DNA of 64,000 nt from an uncultured Bacteroidota bacterium (lineage in GTDB: Bacteria; Bacteroidota; Bacteroidia; NS11-12g; UBA9320), in the NCBI GenBank assembly GCA_937124965.1, contig CAKZLB010000010.1:1-64000 (forward strand). Reading direction: 5' to 3'. The notes beneath the pieces are model-generated. The model was given only the letters and a program-made list of their open reading frames with translations. It searched no databases and was not told where the DNA came from. The translations under genes and the position numbers were made by a program. Below, in pieces: positions 42,347-52,152 of the stretch. Positions within the stretch are counted from its first letter, which is position 1. The number at the start of each line of letters is the position of its first letter.

Positions 42347-43525
42347 ATGAAAAACAAAACAATTACCGGACTTTTACTACTTGTTACCACAATGGCTGTG
42401 GGTCAGAATTACCCTAAAAAAAGAATACAATATGGCTGGGATGCCAACAACTCTGAGTGGTACTTTCAACTTAAAAACGATCATGTGTATCACAATGATT
42501 TTGATTCTGTAGAGATAGAAACTAGCCAATACGATTTTAATATTAACGATTGGGACAACAGAGAAAAAGCAACGATTGTCTATACAGAACTAAACGGCGA
42601 TCGATATGCAATTCGGAATTATATAGACCGATGGGATTTAAGTGCGAAGAAGTATACAGTTTATTCAAAAATGTCGAACAGCATAGGAGTAATGAGTGTA
42701 AGTGGTCAGCTATATAAATTTGAAACATACTCTACAGTTTATGGTTATGAGTTATCGCTTATGGCTTGGGATACTGTTTCTCACAGCGTTTCAAAGCCAA
42801 ATATCAACGGACTTGTGGGGAGTAAAACAACATTAGTTAAGTACAACAGTGAATTGCTAAATCACGACAAAACCACATTCTTTTATACTCAAAATAGACA
42901 GGTGGGTCAAGAATGGAAATATGATTGGGTCAATAATGCATGGGTAGAGACAGAGGGAATTGAAAACAAATACGATTTCACAACTCGGCTACTTACTGAA
43001 ACGATTCATTTTGATTTTGATAAGGTGAAGAAAACGTTTAGTATCCCGAAATACAGGTTTTTGTATACATACGATGATCACAACAATGTTATAAAAACAG
43101 AAGTTGAATTATATGATTTGAACACGTCTTCATATGTCCCAAATGCACGAATCACGAATACATGGAATCTAAAAAATCAGCTAACTGAAGAGTTGACTGA
43201 AATTTACGAACCTACAGGCAAGACGTACAGTAACATGCAGAAAATTACATACGAATATGACAGTGGAACGAATGGTGTTGAAGATAATACTACAAACTGG
43301 ACTATTTATCCGAATCCTTCAAACGGCATGGTTACCGTTGACATCCCAAATGCAGAATCTTTTCAGTTGATTGGCCTGGATGGTTCGATCGTAAAGAGCT
43401 TCGACAACAATTTAAATCATTCAATTGTAGAGTTGGATTTTACTTCGGTAAATGCTGGTATGTACATTTTACAAGCACAGCTTTCAAATGGAACAGTTCA
43501 ACTAAAAAAAGTTGTCAAAAACTAA
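42347..43525 (+). CDS. Secreted YD-repeat-like protein with T9SS sorting domain
   Basis: 392 residues. The signal peptide is MKNKTITGLLLLVTTMAVGQ. The body has repeated 'YDxN...W' units ('YGWDANNSEWYFQL', 'YDFNINDWDN', 'YDWVNNAWVET', 'YTYDDHNNVIKTEV') that recall Bacteroidota DUF3836- or YD-like repeats; these usually form extended beta-structures. The C-terminal ~80 residues are a T9SS type A domain ('WTIYPNPSNGMVTV' to 'VQLKKVVKN'). The function is unknown. Confidence 0.78.
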   Translation: MKNKTITGLLLLVTTMAVGQNYPKKRIQYGWDANNSEWYFQLKNDHVYHNDFDSVEIETSQYDFNINDWDNREKATIVYTELNGDRYAIRNYIDRWDLSAKKYTVYSKMSNSIGVMSVSGQLYKFETYSTVYGYELSLMAWDTVSHSVSKPNINGLVGSKTTLVKYNSELLNHDKTTFFYTQNRQVGQEWKYDWVNNAWVETEGIENKYDFTTRLLTETIHFDFDKVKKTFSIPKYRFLYTYDDHNNVIKTEVELYDLNTSSYVPNARITNTWNLKNQLTEELTEIYEPTGKTYSNMQKITYEYDSGTNGVEDNTTNWTIYPNPSNGMVTVDIPNAESFQLIGLDGSIVKSFDNNLNHSIVELDFTSVNAGMYILQAQLSNGTVQLKKVVKN

Positions 43526-43571
43526 GTACAGCGAATAAGACTTTGGTTTTTAAACCAATATATTAATTATG

Positions 43572-43609
43572 CAAAAAAGGCTTCCCAGTAATGAGAAGCC
43601 TTCTTTTTT
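43572..43609. terminator. Bidirectional terminator between T9SS gene and ftsH
   Basis: Arms AAGGCTTC (43577-43584) and GAAGCCTT (43595-43602) have an A run on the left and a T run (CTTTTTTA) on the right, so it can end transcription from both convergent genes. Confidence 0.75.
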
Positions 43610-43624
43610 ATGGTAAGATTTGTC

Positions 43625-45697
43625 TTACTCTTCCTTTGAATCATCTTCGCTAGATGGTTCGTCAGATTGTTCCTGAATAGGAGCGTTAATTTTAGTTTCC
43701 TCTACAGGATGACTTGTTGTCTCTTCTCTATTTTTAAAAGGTTGTTCTGCCTTTTCCCAAGGGCGCTTCCCAAAAATAGCTTCTAAATCTTCCTTGAAAA
43801 TCACCTCTTTCTCCAACAATTTCGCAGCAAGTTGATCTAGCTTATCCCGGTTGTCTGACAAGATTTTGATTGCACGCTGATATTGTTCATCGGTAACTTT
43901 CTTAATTTCTGAATCAATAAGAGCAGCAGTTTGTTCACTGAATGGCTTGGTAAAACCTTCGTTCATATTGTAGTACGAAACGTTTCCTATCTTATCATTC
44001 AATCCATAGATTGAAACCATAGCCATAGCTTGTCGTGTTACTTTTTCAAGATCACTCAAAGCACCTGTAGAAATTTTACCAAATGTTACGTGCTCAGCGG
44101 CGCGTCCACCTAAGGTTGCGCACATTTCATCAAGAAGTTGCTCGGTCGTTGTTATTTGTCGCTCTTCTGGCAAATACCAAGCAGCTCCTAAACTACGTCC
44201 CCGCGGTACAATAGTAACCTTTACCAATGGGCTAGCGTGTTCGCACAACCAACTCACCGTGGCATGTCCGGCTTCGTGAACCGCTACTGCACGTTTTTCT
44301 TCCGGAGTAATGATTTTATTTTTCTTTTCTAAACCGCCTATAATTCTATCAACGGCATCTAAGAAATCTTGTTTCTCAATAATTTTTTTATCCTTTCGAG
44401 CGGCAATCAATGCTGCTTCATTACACATATTGGCAATGTCAGCACCACTAAAACCTGGAGTTTGACGAGCTAAGAAATCACGATCTAAGGTTTTCTCAAT
44501 TTTCAAAGGCTTTAAGTGAACATCAAAGATTGCTCGACGTTCATTTAGATCAGGCATGTCTGCGTATATCTGACGATCAAATCGACCCGCTCTCAATAGT
44601 GCAGAATCTAAAACATCAACACGGTTCGTTGCTGCTAAAATGATTACACCTGAGTCAGTTCCAAAACCGTCCATTTCGGTCAGTAATTGGTTCAAGGTAT
44701 TTTCACGTTCGTCGTTTGAACCTTGCATGGCATTTTTACCACGTGCTCGTCCGATGGCATCAATTTCATCAATAAAGATGATACATGGTGCTTTTTCTTT
44801 TGCTTGTTTGAATAAGTCACGAACACGCGACGCTCCAACACCAACAAACATCTCCACAAAATCAGAACCTGATAATGAGAAAAATGGAACGTTTGCCTCT
44901 CCGGCCACCGCTTTTGCTAATAACGTTTTACCTGTACCAGGAGGGCCTACAAGCAGTGCACCTTTAGGGATTTTACCACCAAGCTGCGTGTATTTTTTTG
45001 GATTTTTTAAGAAATCCACAATTTCCATTACTTCTATTTTTGCTTCCTCAAGTCCCGCAACATCCTTAAATGTTACGTTTACTTTCGTGTCTTTGTCGAA
45101 CAGTTGAGCCTTTGATTTACCGATATTGAAAATCTGACCGGCACCTCCACCAGCTTGACCACCCATTCGGCGCATCATCAAATACCAAAAACCAAAAAGT
45201 AATGCAAAGAAGATTATCCAATTAAATATTCCACTATAATCTTCCTCCTCGCGCGAATCGACCAAAATTTGGTCTGCTTCTGGGATCTCGGATTGCGCTT
45301 CATCAATTCCTTCGTTGAAAGTTTTAAAGTCTGGGATTTGTTTAATTGTAAAATCTGGAGACTTCGGATTCATTGCTGACAATCCCTTGTCGCGATTTTT
45401 CTCTGTATACTTTTCCAGCTTCTTTGCAGAATCAGTAAGGTATATATACGCTTTACTTTTGTTGATTACTTCAATTTTCTTGACCTCTTTTTTGGCCAAC
45501 ATTTCGTGTAATTCCCGAGTTTGAAGCGTTTGTTCTCGGTTGCCTGGTAAAAAATACATGGCAATGAATATTACGGCAATAAGCACGTAAATCCAATTCA
45601 TGTTAAACCGCGGTAAGTTTCCTTTTTTGTCAGGTTTGCCTGAATTATTAGAATCCTTTTTCACAATTTTAGGCTTCTTGTTATAATCTTCTGCCAT
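43625..45697 (-). CDS. ftsH: ATP-dependent zinc metalloprotease FtsH
   Basis: 690 residues. Two N-terminal membrane helices (~33-50 and ~157-175) flank a periplasmic domain. The AAA+ module has Walker A GPPGTGKT (251-258), Walker B IIFIDEID (306-313) and second region of homology '[20 protein letters not shown]'. The protease domain has HEAGH (474-478). A charged tail ends the protein. It degrades membrane and regulatory proteins in the inner membrane. A promoter lies ~60 bases upstream and a bidirectional terminator downstream. Confidence 0.96.
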   Translation of the reverse strand: MAEDYNKKPKIVKKDSNNSGKPDKKGNLPRFNMNWIYVLIAVIFIAMYFLPGNREQTLQTRELHEMLAKKEVKKIEVINKSKAYIYLTDSAKKLEKYTEKNRDKGLSAMNPKSPDFTIKQIPDFKTFNEGIDEAQSEIPEADQILVDSREEEDYSGIFNWIIFFALLFGFWYLMMRRMGGQAGGGAGQIFNIGKSKAQLFDKDTKVNVTFKDVAGLEEAKIEVMEIVDFLKNPKKYTQLGGKIPKGALLVGPPGTGKTLLAKAVAGEANVPFFSLSGSDFVEMFVGVGASRVRDLFKQAKEKAPCIIFIDEIDAIGRARGKNAMQGSNDERENTLNQLLTEMDGFGTDSGVIILAATNRVDVLDSALLRAGRFDRQIYADMPDLNERRAIFDVHLKPLKIEKTLDRDFLARQTPGFSGADIANMCNEAALIAARKDKKIIEKQDFLDAVDRIIGGLEKKNKIITPEEKRAVAVHEAGHATVSWLCEHASPLVKVTIVPRGRSLGAAWYLPEERQITTTEQLLDEMCATLGGRAAEHVTFGKISTGALSDLEKVTRQAMAMVSIYGLNDKIGNVSYYNMNEGFTKPFSEQTAALIDSEIKKVTDEQYQRAIKILSDNRDKLDQLAAKLLEKEVIFKEDLEAIFGKRPWEKAEQPFKNREETTSHPVEETKINAPIQEQSDEPSSEDDSKEE

Positions 45698-45758
45698 TCG
45701 TTTATCTTGAGTGTTCGTTAATAGTTGGTGTTAAATGTTACCTGCCTATAAACTGCGG

Positions 45759-45794
45759 CAAAAGTAACAATTATTTAAGCCAATACTATCCAAA
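45759..45794 (-). promoter_or_regulatory. Putative ftsH promoter
   Basis: On the minus strand TTTG (45794-45791), 24 bases, then TACTTTTG (45766-45759). The -7 box is an exact match and is followed by CC, common in the phylum. The spacer is at the long end. The remaining 166 bases up to kbl show only a 10-A run just before the kbl leader. Confidence 0.5.
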
Positions 45795-45960
45795 CCAACA
45801 ACGACTGAAAAGGTTGGTATTTGCCGATAAAACGGGCGTTTTTTAGGCTGAATGATTAATTGGCTATAAAAAAGTACTTTGATATGCAATGTTGAAATAG
45901 GAATACCCTGTCGTTAATCAAAAAAAAAACCGTTGTTTTGTCCTAATAAAAAACTCATAT

Positions 45961-47151
45961 ATGTTCGAAACGCTTAAACCGCATTTAGAAAAAGAATTGA
46001 CAGGCATTAAAGATGCTGGATTGTATAAATCAGAACGAATTATTAGTTCGCCACAGGCTGCCGACATCACCTTATCTACGGGTCAAGAAGTAATAAACTT
46101 TTGTGCAAATAATTATCTTGGACTTTCATCGCATCCGAGAGTCATTGATGCGGCAAAAAAGGCTATTGATACGCACGGTTATGGTTTGTCTTCGGTTCGA
46201 TTTATTTGTGGAACTCAGGATATTCATAAAGAGTTAGAGCGTAAAATTTCGGAATTTTTAGGAACTGAAGATACTATTTTGTACGCGGCTGCTTTTGATG
46301 CAAATGGCGGGGTTTTTGAACCATTGTTAGGTCCTGATGATGCGATAATCAGTGATGCCTTGAATCATGCGTCTATTATTGATGGTGTTCGGTTGTGTAA
46401 AGCTGCTCGATTTAGATATGAGCACAACAACATGGAAGACTTAGAGCGATGTCTAAAAGAGAGCCAAAATGCGAATAACAGAATTATCGTAACGGATGGT
46501 GTTTTTTCTATGGACGGAACTATTGCGCAGCTTGATAAAATTGTAGAGTTGGCTGAAAAATACAAAGCCCTCGTAATGATTGATGAATGTCATGCAAGTG
46601 GATTTATGGGTAAAACTGGACGAGGTACTCATGAGCATTGTGGTGTAGTTGGTAAGATTGACATAATTACTGGAACACTTGGAAAAGCATTAGGTGGTGC
46701 TTCAGGTGGTTTTACTTCTGGGAGAAAGGAAATAATTGACATGTTGAGACAACGTTCAAGACCTTATTTATTCTCAAATACGGTTGCACCTTCAATTGTA
46801 GGAGCAAGTATTGCTGTGCTTGATATGTTGCAAGAAACTACGGATCTACGTGACAAATTAGAGGAGAATACGACGTACTTTAGATCAAAAATGACTGAAG
46901 CAGGTTTTGATATGAAGCCAGGAACACATCCCATTGTTCCTATTATGTTATATGATGCAAAGCTTTCTCAAGTCTTTGCTGAAAAATTATTAGAAGAAGG
47001 TATTTATGTAATTGGTTTTTATTTTCCAGTGGTTCCCAAAGGACAGGCACGTATACGTGTTCAGGTTTCTGCTGGTCATGAGAAAAGTCATTTAGATAAA
47101 ACCATTAACGCCTTCATTAAGATTGGAAAAGAGTTAGACGTAATTAAGTAA
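45961..47151 (+). CDS. kbl: Glycine C-acetyltransferase (2-amino-3-ketobutyrate CoA ligase)
   Basis: 396 residues, full length. It is a fold-type I PLP enzyme of the alpha-oxoamine synthase family: 'INFCANNYLGLSSHP', 'GTQDIHKELERKI', Asp in 'MIDECHASGF' and Schiff-base Lys242 in 'TLGKALGGASGG'. It converts 2-amino-3-ketobutyrate plus CoA to glycine and acetyl-CoA in threonine breakdown. The partner tdh is not in the window. It is followed by menA after 7 bases, so it may share transcription. Confidence 0.93.
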   Translation: MFETLKPHLEKELTGIKDAGLYKSERIISSPQAADITLSTGQEVINFCANNYLGLSSHPRVIDAAKKAIDTHGYGLSSVRFICGTQDIHKELERKISEFLGTEDTILYAAAFDANGGVFEPLLGPDDAIISDALNHASIIDGVRLCKAARFRYEHNNMEDLERCLKESQNANNRIIVTDGVFSMDGTIAQLDKIVELAEKYKALVMIDECHASGFMGKTGRGTHEHCGVVGKIDIITGTLGKALGGASGGFTSGRKEIIDMLRQRSRPYLFSNTVAPSIVGASIAVLDMLQETTDLRDKLEENTTYFRSKMTEAGFDMKPGTHPIVPIMLYDAKLSQVFAEKLLEEGIYVIGFYFPVVPKGQARIRVQVSAGHEKSHLDKTINAFIKIGKELDVIK

Positions 47152-47158
47152 TCTTAAT

Positions 47159-48061
47159 ATGGTCAAAGCGTTTATTCAAGCTGCCCGTTTAAGAACGCTT
47201 CCACTGGCTATCGCCTCGATAATGATGGGTTCGGTGCTTGCTGGATTCTATCATAAACACAACTGGACCGTTACGTTACTTGCATTGTTCACTGCAATCT
47301 TGCTTCAGGTATTATCAAACTTTGCCAATGACTATGGCGATTTCAAGAAAGGAACGGATGATGCCTCAAGAACAGATCGCGCCTTGGCTAGTGGTAGTTT
47401 AACTATTGCCCAGATGAAAATAGCGTTGATTGTTACCTCTCTTGCGACATTAGTATCCGGAGTTTTACTTTTATACGTATCTCTGACCTCCCTCAATACC
47501 GATGCTTTCGTTTTGCTTTTGGTTGGATTTTTTGCTATTGCAGCGGCTCTAAAATATACTGCGGGTAAAAACCCTTACGGTTACAGCTCGTTGGGCGATG
47601 TTGCAGTATTCGTTTTTTTTGGATTGGTGTCAGTTTTAGGGGTTTATTATTTGCAAACTAATCAATTGGATTATGGGTTTTATTGGTCGATACTACCTGC
47701 CAGTGCAATAGGTTTGTTGGCAGCTGGTGTACTAAACGTGAATAATATTCGAGACATTGATGGTGATTTAAGAAACAACAAAATCACGTTAGCAGTTCGA
47801 CTAAAAAAGTCCGGTGCTGAAGTGTATCAACTTGTTCTTGTTTTACTTGCTTTTATATCGCTTGGAGTTTTTGTGCATTTGAATGTTGGGAATAATGGTT
47901 TGCTTATGTATCTCATTGCACCTCTTTATATTGTACATTGGATACGCTTAAAATCGTTGTCGAATACGCCTGAAAACAGGCCTTATTACAACAAACTTTT
48001 AAAATTTCATGTGTTGCTGAATTTACTTCTTGTGATTGTAATCTCCTTAATTTTGGTGTAA
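47159..48061 (+). CDS. menA: 1,4-dihydroxy-2-naphthoate polyprenyltransferase
   Basis: 300 residues, about nine membrane helices. The UbiA-superfamily aspartate motif is 'NFANDYGDFKKGTDDASRTDR', with a second at 'NNIRDIDGDLRNNK'. It attaches the isoprenoid tail to DHNA in menaquinone synthesis, in the inner membrane. The stop overlaps the menC start (TAATG), so the two are translationally coupled. Confidence 0.93.
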   Translation: MVKAFIQAARLRTLPLAIASIMMGSVLAGFYHKHNWTVTLLALFTAILLQVLSNFANDYGDFKKGTDDASRTDRALASGSLTIAQMKIALIVTSLATLVSGVLLLYVSLTSLNTDAFVLLLVGFFAIAAALKYTAGKNPYGYSSLGDVAVFVFFGLVSVLGVYYLQTNQLDYGFYWSILPASAIGLLAAGVLNVNNIRDIDGDLRNNKITLAVRLKKSGAEVYQLVLVLLAFISLGVFVHLNVGNNGLLMYLIAPLYIVHWIRLKSLSNTPENRPYYNKLLKFHVLLNLLLVIVISLILV

Positions 48062-49107
48062 TGGAGTTTGAAATTGTCGAACATGAACTAATTTTTAAAA
48101 AACCTGCCACAACTAGTAGGAATGTTTTTAAAACACGCTCAATTTATTATGTCGTGTTGCGGCAAGGCAATACGTTCGGAATTGGTGAGGCAGCGCCGTT
48201 AGAGCTATTAAGCATAGATGACGTCGAAAATTACAGAGACAGACTCGATGCATATTGTAGCGACTTTGTTTCTGGAGCAGATATCGAAGAATTAGAATTG
48301 GATGCTTTTCCAAGTATCAAATTTGGATTAGAAACGGCATATAATGACTTCATAAATGGTGGAAAACGTCAAATATTTGAATGTGATTTTTATTCGGGAA
48401 CGCCAATCAATATTAATGGTTTAGTGTGGATGGCAGATCTTGATGCAATGTATCAAGAAGCAGTTTCGAAAATTAAAGACGGATATCGGTGTATCAAGTT
48501 CAAAGTGGGGGCACACGATTTTGACGCTGAATGCAGACTCCTAGAAAAGATTAGAAACGAATTTGATTCGTGGAAGTTGGAGATTCGGCTAGATGCCAAT
48601 GGAGCGTTTCAGCCAGATGAAGCTAGTAAACAATTAAAAGACCTTGCAAGGTTTGACATTCACAGCATCGAACAACCCGTTAAACCTCTCAAATGGGATG
48701 TTATGGGTAAATTGTGTAGAGAACGAATAATTGATATTGCTTTGGATGAAGAGTTAATCGGAATAAACGTTCAAAAAGAGTCTACCGGAAATACCTTGCT
48801 TTCAGCAATACGTCCTCAGTATTTGATATTAAAACCAAACTTAATTGGAGGTTTTTCTAATGCAAATCAATGGATTGATTTAGCGACAAAACATGAGGTT
48901 GGCTGGTGGGCTACATCTGCATTGGAGTCAAACATTGGACTAAATGCAATAGCACAATGGGTAAGCACTCATTATCCGTCTATGCCTCAAGGGTTGGGAA
49001 CTGGAAGTCTTTTTACAAACAACATTTCTGGGCCATTGTCTATAAAAAATCAGCAGATAGTATATTCACAGAACCCATGGGATCTAAGGGTTTTAGGGTT
49101 GGATTAA
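48061..49107 (+). CDS. menC: o-succinylbenzoate synthase
   Basis: 348 residues, enolase superfamily. The N-terminal lid domain (~1-110) has 'GIGEAAPLELLS'. The barrel has the K-x-K motif 'CIKFKVG', a metal Asp in 'RLDANGAF', acidic residues in 'SIEQPV' and 'ALDEEL', and a Lys in 'LILKPNLIGG'. It dehydrates SHCHC to o-succinylbenzoate in menaquinone synthesis. Its stop lies in a TTAA shared with the opposing gene's stop. Confidence 0.92.
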   Translation: MEFEIVEHELIFKKPATTSRNVFKTRSIYYVVLRQGNTFGIGEAAPLELLSIDDVENYRDRLDAYCSDFVSGADIEELELDAFPSIKFGLETAYNDFINGGKRQIFECDFYSGTPININGLVWMADLDAMYQEAVSKIKDGYRCIKFKVGAHDFDAECRLLEKIRNEFDSWKLEIRLDANGAFQPDEASKQLKDLARFDIHSIEQPVKPLKWDVMGKLCRERIIDIALDEELIGINVQKESTGNTLLSAIRPQYLILKPNLIGGFSNANQWIDLATKHEVGWWATSALESNIGLNAIAQWVSTHYPSMPQGLGTGSLFTNNISGPLSIKNQQIVYSQNPWDLRVLGLD

Positions 49108-51074
49108 TGCTTAATTACAAGTCTTTTACCGATTTTAGTATCTGTGTCTTGCAGTTTTACAAAGTATACACCACTTGGTAGAAGTTGAACATCTAGTTTT
49201 AAGACTTCGTTTGAATTAAATGATTCCGATCGCACAATTCGACCTCCAATATCCACAATAGATATTTTCCCTCCAGTTGCACTATTAGGCGTCTCAATAA
49301 AAACCATGTCTTTGGCTGGGTTTGGAAATAGTTTTATGTCTTTTCCATTTTGTTCAACTGCTTTATTTGCCATAACAACTTCGGAGTATTCATATTTTCC
49401 ATCGAAGTCAACTTGTTTGATACGATAAAAATTTACGTCATGATACGGAGTGTAATCAGTATAGTAGTATGTCAAAACATTCATTGAATTTCCAGCACCT
49501 GCAATTTCGTCAAGTACTTCCCAATGGGAGCCATCATGGGTGCGTTCAATAACAAAGTGACTATTGTTTTCCTCCATAGCTGTTGCCCACTTAAGGTCTA
49601 CATCATCCATGCTCCAAGATGCTTTTACATATAAAAACTCAACAGGTAATGCATTCTCAGAACCTATAGTTCCGATGGTGAGCATTGTATTATTTCCAAT
49701 AGTAACATCGTCAAAGAATATTGTTTTAGAATCTTGGTCATAAACCCCAGAAACACGGCTTGCGTTTTGCATATTTCCGTCTCCATCTAAGTCAATTAAT
49801 AAGCGAACGCCTTGGCCATTTTGAATATCAAATTCAGGAATGTCAAGATTAAAACGAATGTCAACAGTTCCGACATCTCCTTGCTCGCTTAGTTGAATTG
49901 ATTTATTCCAACGAGAAGTAATACTATCTGGATTATTGTTGGTTGTTGCACCATTGTCAAGATTGTATGCAAACAGTAAAAAGTCGCCAACGTCCAAGCT
50001 TGAGGGGTCATTAATTTCTATTAATGATCCTGCAGAAGCACAATTGTTAAAGTCGGTTGATGTACGGCCAATTCCGGCTAAGTTATGTTCGAAGCCATTG
50101 GTCTCGTGCGTGTACAAGTCATTGGCGATATCAATATCGAATTTTGTAGAAAGACTGTTTTCTAGGATAGTTCGATCTGCAGAATCTAAGGCATAATTGT
50201 ATTGAACGAATGTTGCAATTTTTCCTTTAAAGTAGTGCTTAGTACCATTGCCACTGCCATTTTCGAAATAAGAGTTTTGGTTCATTGCGCCTAGTCCAAT
50301 GTCGTCGCTGTGGCCATAAAGTTTGCCAACACCAGTTGCAGAGCCCATATAACCGCTGTTCAAATAACCTAGCATTCTACCTGAAGTTGTATTGTCCGTG
50401 CTACCATCATAGATCAGCGTAACAATGTATTTTGTGTTGGTACTGATAACGGAGTCTACCGATTTAAAGACCCATGGTGCATCGTTTCCATCATTTGCTC
50501 GGTTCCACATTCCTAAGTACAACTTGTTATTGTATATGTAGAGATTAATTCCACGGGTGGTGCCACCTTCTTCATATAAAACTTGTCGGTCGCTAATATT
50601 ATCGCTGGTTTTAAAAACTATCGTGTAAGTTCTTTCCGACGAAGCAGCTTTGTTTAAATCATTTTGGTCAGTCATTGCTAGGAAATCGTCATTCCCGTCA
50701 AATTCTAGAACAGGATGGCCATTAAATCCGTTATCGCCAGTTTTGAATAGTGGTTTTGATGAAACATTAGATTGTGACCAACTCGTTCCGTTTCCTCCAA
50801 TGTTTGGGACTTCAGAAACCTCCTCATTATTTTGATAGTTTAATGAGTCCAAGTCATAGCAAAATCTGTTTGTCGAGTTGTCTCCAATACCAGCAGGGCC
50901 AATACATGAAAAATTTGAGTCACTTTGTGTGTCTGCAAGACTGTCGTGAGAAGAAGATAAGTTTGAGTAGATAAAGCTTCCAGCACTAATAATTGCAGCT
51001 GAGAGGGTTACAATTACAATCTTTTTATTAAGACGTAATTCCAAACCTAACCGGGGTTGGTTCTTTAGTTCCAT
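49104..51074 (-). CDS. Secreted ConA-like lectin-fold protein with T9SS sorting domain
   Basis: 656 residues from ATG 51074. A longer open frame reaches 51275, but the start at MELKNQPRLG puts a hydrophobic signal-anchor (IVIVTLSAAIISAGSFIYSNL) near the N-terminus. A LamG/ConA-like domain at ~120-340 ('GHPVLEFDGNDDFLAMTD', 'TIVFKTSDN', 'GKIATFVQYNYALDSADR') is followed by the 'HNLAGIGRTSTDFN' region typical of Bacteroidota adhesin-like proteins, an FN3-like region ('VEFLYVKASWSMDDVDLKWA') and a T9SS type A domain ('LFPNPAKDMVFIET'). It is probably a surface binding protein. Confidence 0.8.
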   Translation of the reverse strand: MELKNQPRLGLELRLNKKIVIVTLSAAIISAGSFIYSNLSSSHDSLADTQSDSNFSCIGPAGIGDNSTNRFCYDLDSLNYQNNEEVSEVPNIGGNGTSWSQSNVSSKPLFKTGDNGFNGHPVLEFDGNDDFLAMTDQNDLNKAASSERTYTIVFKTSDNISDRQVLYEEGGTTRGINLYIYNNKLYLGMWNRANDGNDAPWVFKSVDSVISTNTKYIVTLIYDGSTDNTTSGRMLGYLNSGYMGSATGVGKLYGHSDDIGLGAMNQNSYFENGSGNGTKHYFKGKIATFVQYNYALDSADRTILENSLSTKFDIDIANDLYTHETNGFEHNLAGIGRTSTDFNNCASAGSLIEINDPSSLDVGDFLLFAYNLDNGATTNNNPDSITSRWNKSIQLSEQGDVGTVDIRFNLDIPEFDIQNGQGVRLLIDLDGDGNMQNASRVSGVYDQDSKTIFFDDVTIGNNTMLTIGTIGSENALPVEFLYVKASWSMDDVDLKWATAMEENNSHFVIERTHDGSHWEVLDEIAGAGNSMNVLTYYYTDYTPYHDVNFYRIKQVDFDGKYEYSEVVMANKAVEQNGKDIKLFPNPAKDMVFIETPNSATGGKISIVDIGGRIVRSESFNSNEVLKLDVQLLPSGVYFVKLQDTDTKIGKRLVIKH

Positions 51075-51250
51075 TTCATCAATAATTAAGTAATAGTAGT
51101 TCAAAATATCGGCTCTCACCAATATTTGGTTCAAAATTAGACAATAATATCCAAAAATGGGAAACATTGCGAAATAGAAAACAATATAGAACAATTCTAC
51201 ATAGGAAAAACATGGTAAAACTTTGTATTCATGTAGGAGTTCTGAATATC

Positions 51251-51258
51251 TAACTTTG
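51251..51258 (+). promoter_or_regulatory. -7 element of DMT transporter operon, short leader
   Basis: TAACTTTG, an exact TAnnTTTG, is separated by ACCCGA from ATG 51265. It supports 51265 rather than the upstream in-frame ATG 51223 as the start. TTTG at 51222-51225 lies 25 bases upstream, slightly far for a -33 box. Confidence 0.5.
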
Positions 51259-51264
51259 ACCCGA

Positions 51265-52152
51265 ATGAAAAACAATCTTCGTGTTCATTTAGCACTACTA
51301 ACCGTCGCATTGATTTATGGTGCGAACTACACCATAGCCAAAGGTGTAATGCCAACCTATTTAGGCCCATCTGGCTTTGTATTTATTCGAGTAGTTGTTG
51401 CTGCAGTGCTCTTTAACATCATTTCGTTATTTGGCAAAAAAGAAAAAGTAATTGATAAGCGCGATTACTTGGATATGATAATCGCAGCAACATTTGGTGT
51501 AGTTGGTAATATGCTGTTATTTTTTAATGGATTATCGTATACATCAGAGATTAACGCTTCTGTTTTGATGTTGAATGCACCTGTATTTGTGCTGATATTC
51601 TCCGTGATAGTCTTAAAAGATAGGATCAGACTATGGCAAGCTATCGGAATGGTAATCGCAGGAGTTGGTGCACTTTTTTTAATAGGAGGAATGAAGTTTT
51701 CGTTTTCAAGTAGTCATGCTTGGGGTGACACGATGGTGTTGTTGAATGCAACCAGTTTTGCCTTTTATTTGGTATATGTAAAGCGACTATTGTCAAAATA
51801 CTCTACAATTTTTGTGATAAAGAATCTATTCTTAATCGGGGTATTAATGGTACTTCCTTTTGCTTGGAAGGATCTTCAGGTTGCAGAGTTTGCTAGTTTT
51901 CCTCCAAAAATTTGGTATGCTATAGCCTTTGTTGCCGTTATGACAACCTTTGTGGCTTATTTGCTTAATGGTTGGGCTGTCCAAAAAGCTACTCCAAATT
52001 TAGTGGCGTCTTATATTTATCTTCAACCTGTAATTGCAACTATTATTGCAATAAACGCTGGGAACCAAAGTCTTTCTTTGGAAAAAGTTATTTTTGCCAT
52101 TGTGATTTTCGTTGGCGTATACTTGGTGAATACAAATAGAAAAAAGGCATGA
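51265..52152 (+). CDS. EamA/DMT superfamily transporter
   Basis: 295 residues with ten predicted helices and two EamA repeats ('LALLTVALIYGANYTIAKGV' and 'HAWGDTMVLLNATSFAFYLVYVKRLL'). Such permeases export or exchange small metabolites or amino acids; the substrate is unknown. The start is chosen from the nearby -7 element and the family N-terminus. The stop overlaps the yicC start by 4 bases, so it heads the yicC-gmk-nadD operon. Confidence 0.87.
   Translation: MKNNLRVHLALLTVALIYGANYTIAKGVMPTYLGPSGFVFIRVVVAAVLFNIISLFGKKEKVIDKRDYLDMIIAATFGVVGNMLLFFNGLSYTSEINASVLMLNAPVFVLIFSVIVLKDRIRLWQAIGMVIAGVGALFLIGGMKFSFSSSHAWGDTMVLLNATSFAFYLVYVKRLLSKYSTIFVIKNLFLIGVLMVLPFAWKDLQVAEFASFPPKIWYAIAFVAVMTTFVAYLLNGWAVQKATPNLVASYIYLQPVIATIIAINAGNQSLSLEKVIFAIVIFVGVYLVNTNRKKA

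Noticed and set aside
44640-45107. 155-codon frame antisense to ftsH
   Set aside because: It is a shadow of the highly conserved FtsH AAA domain.
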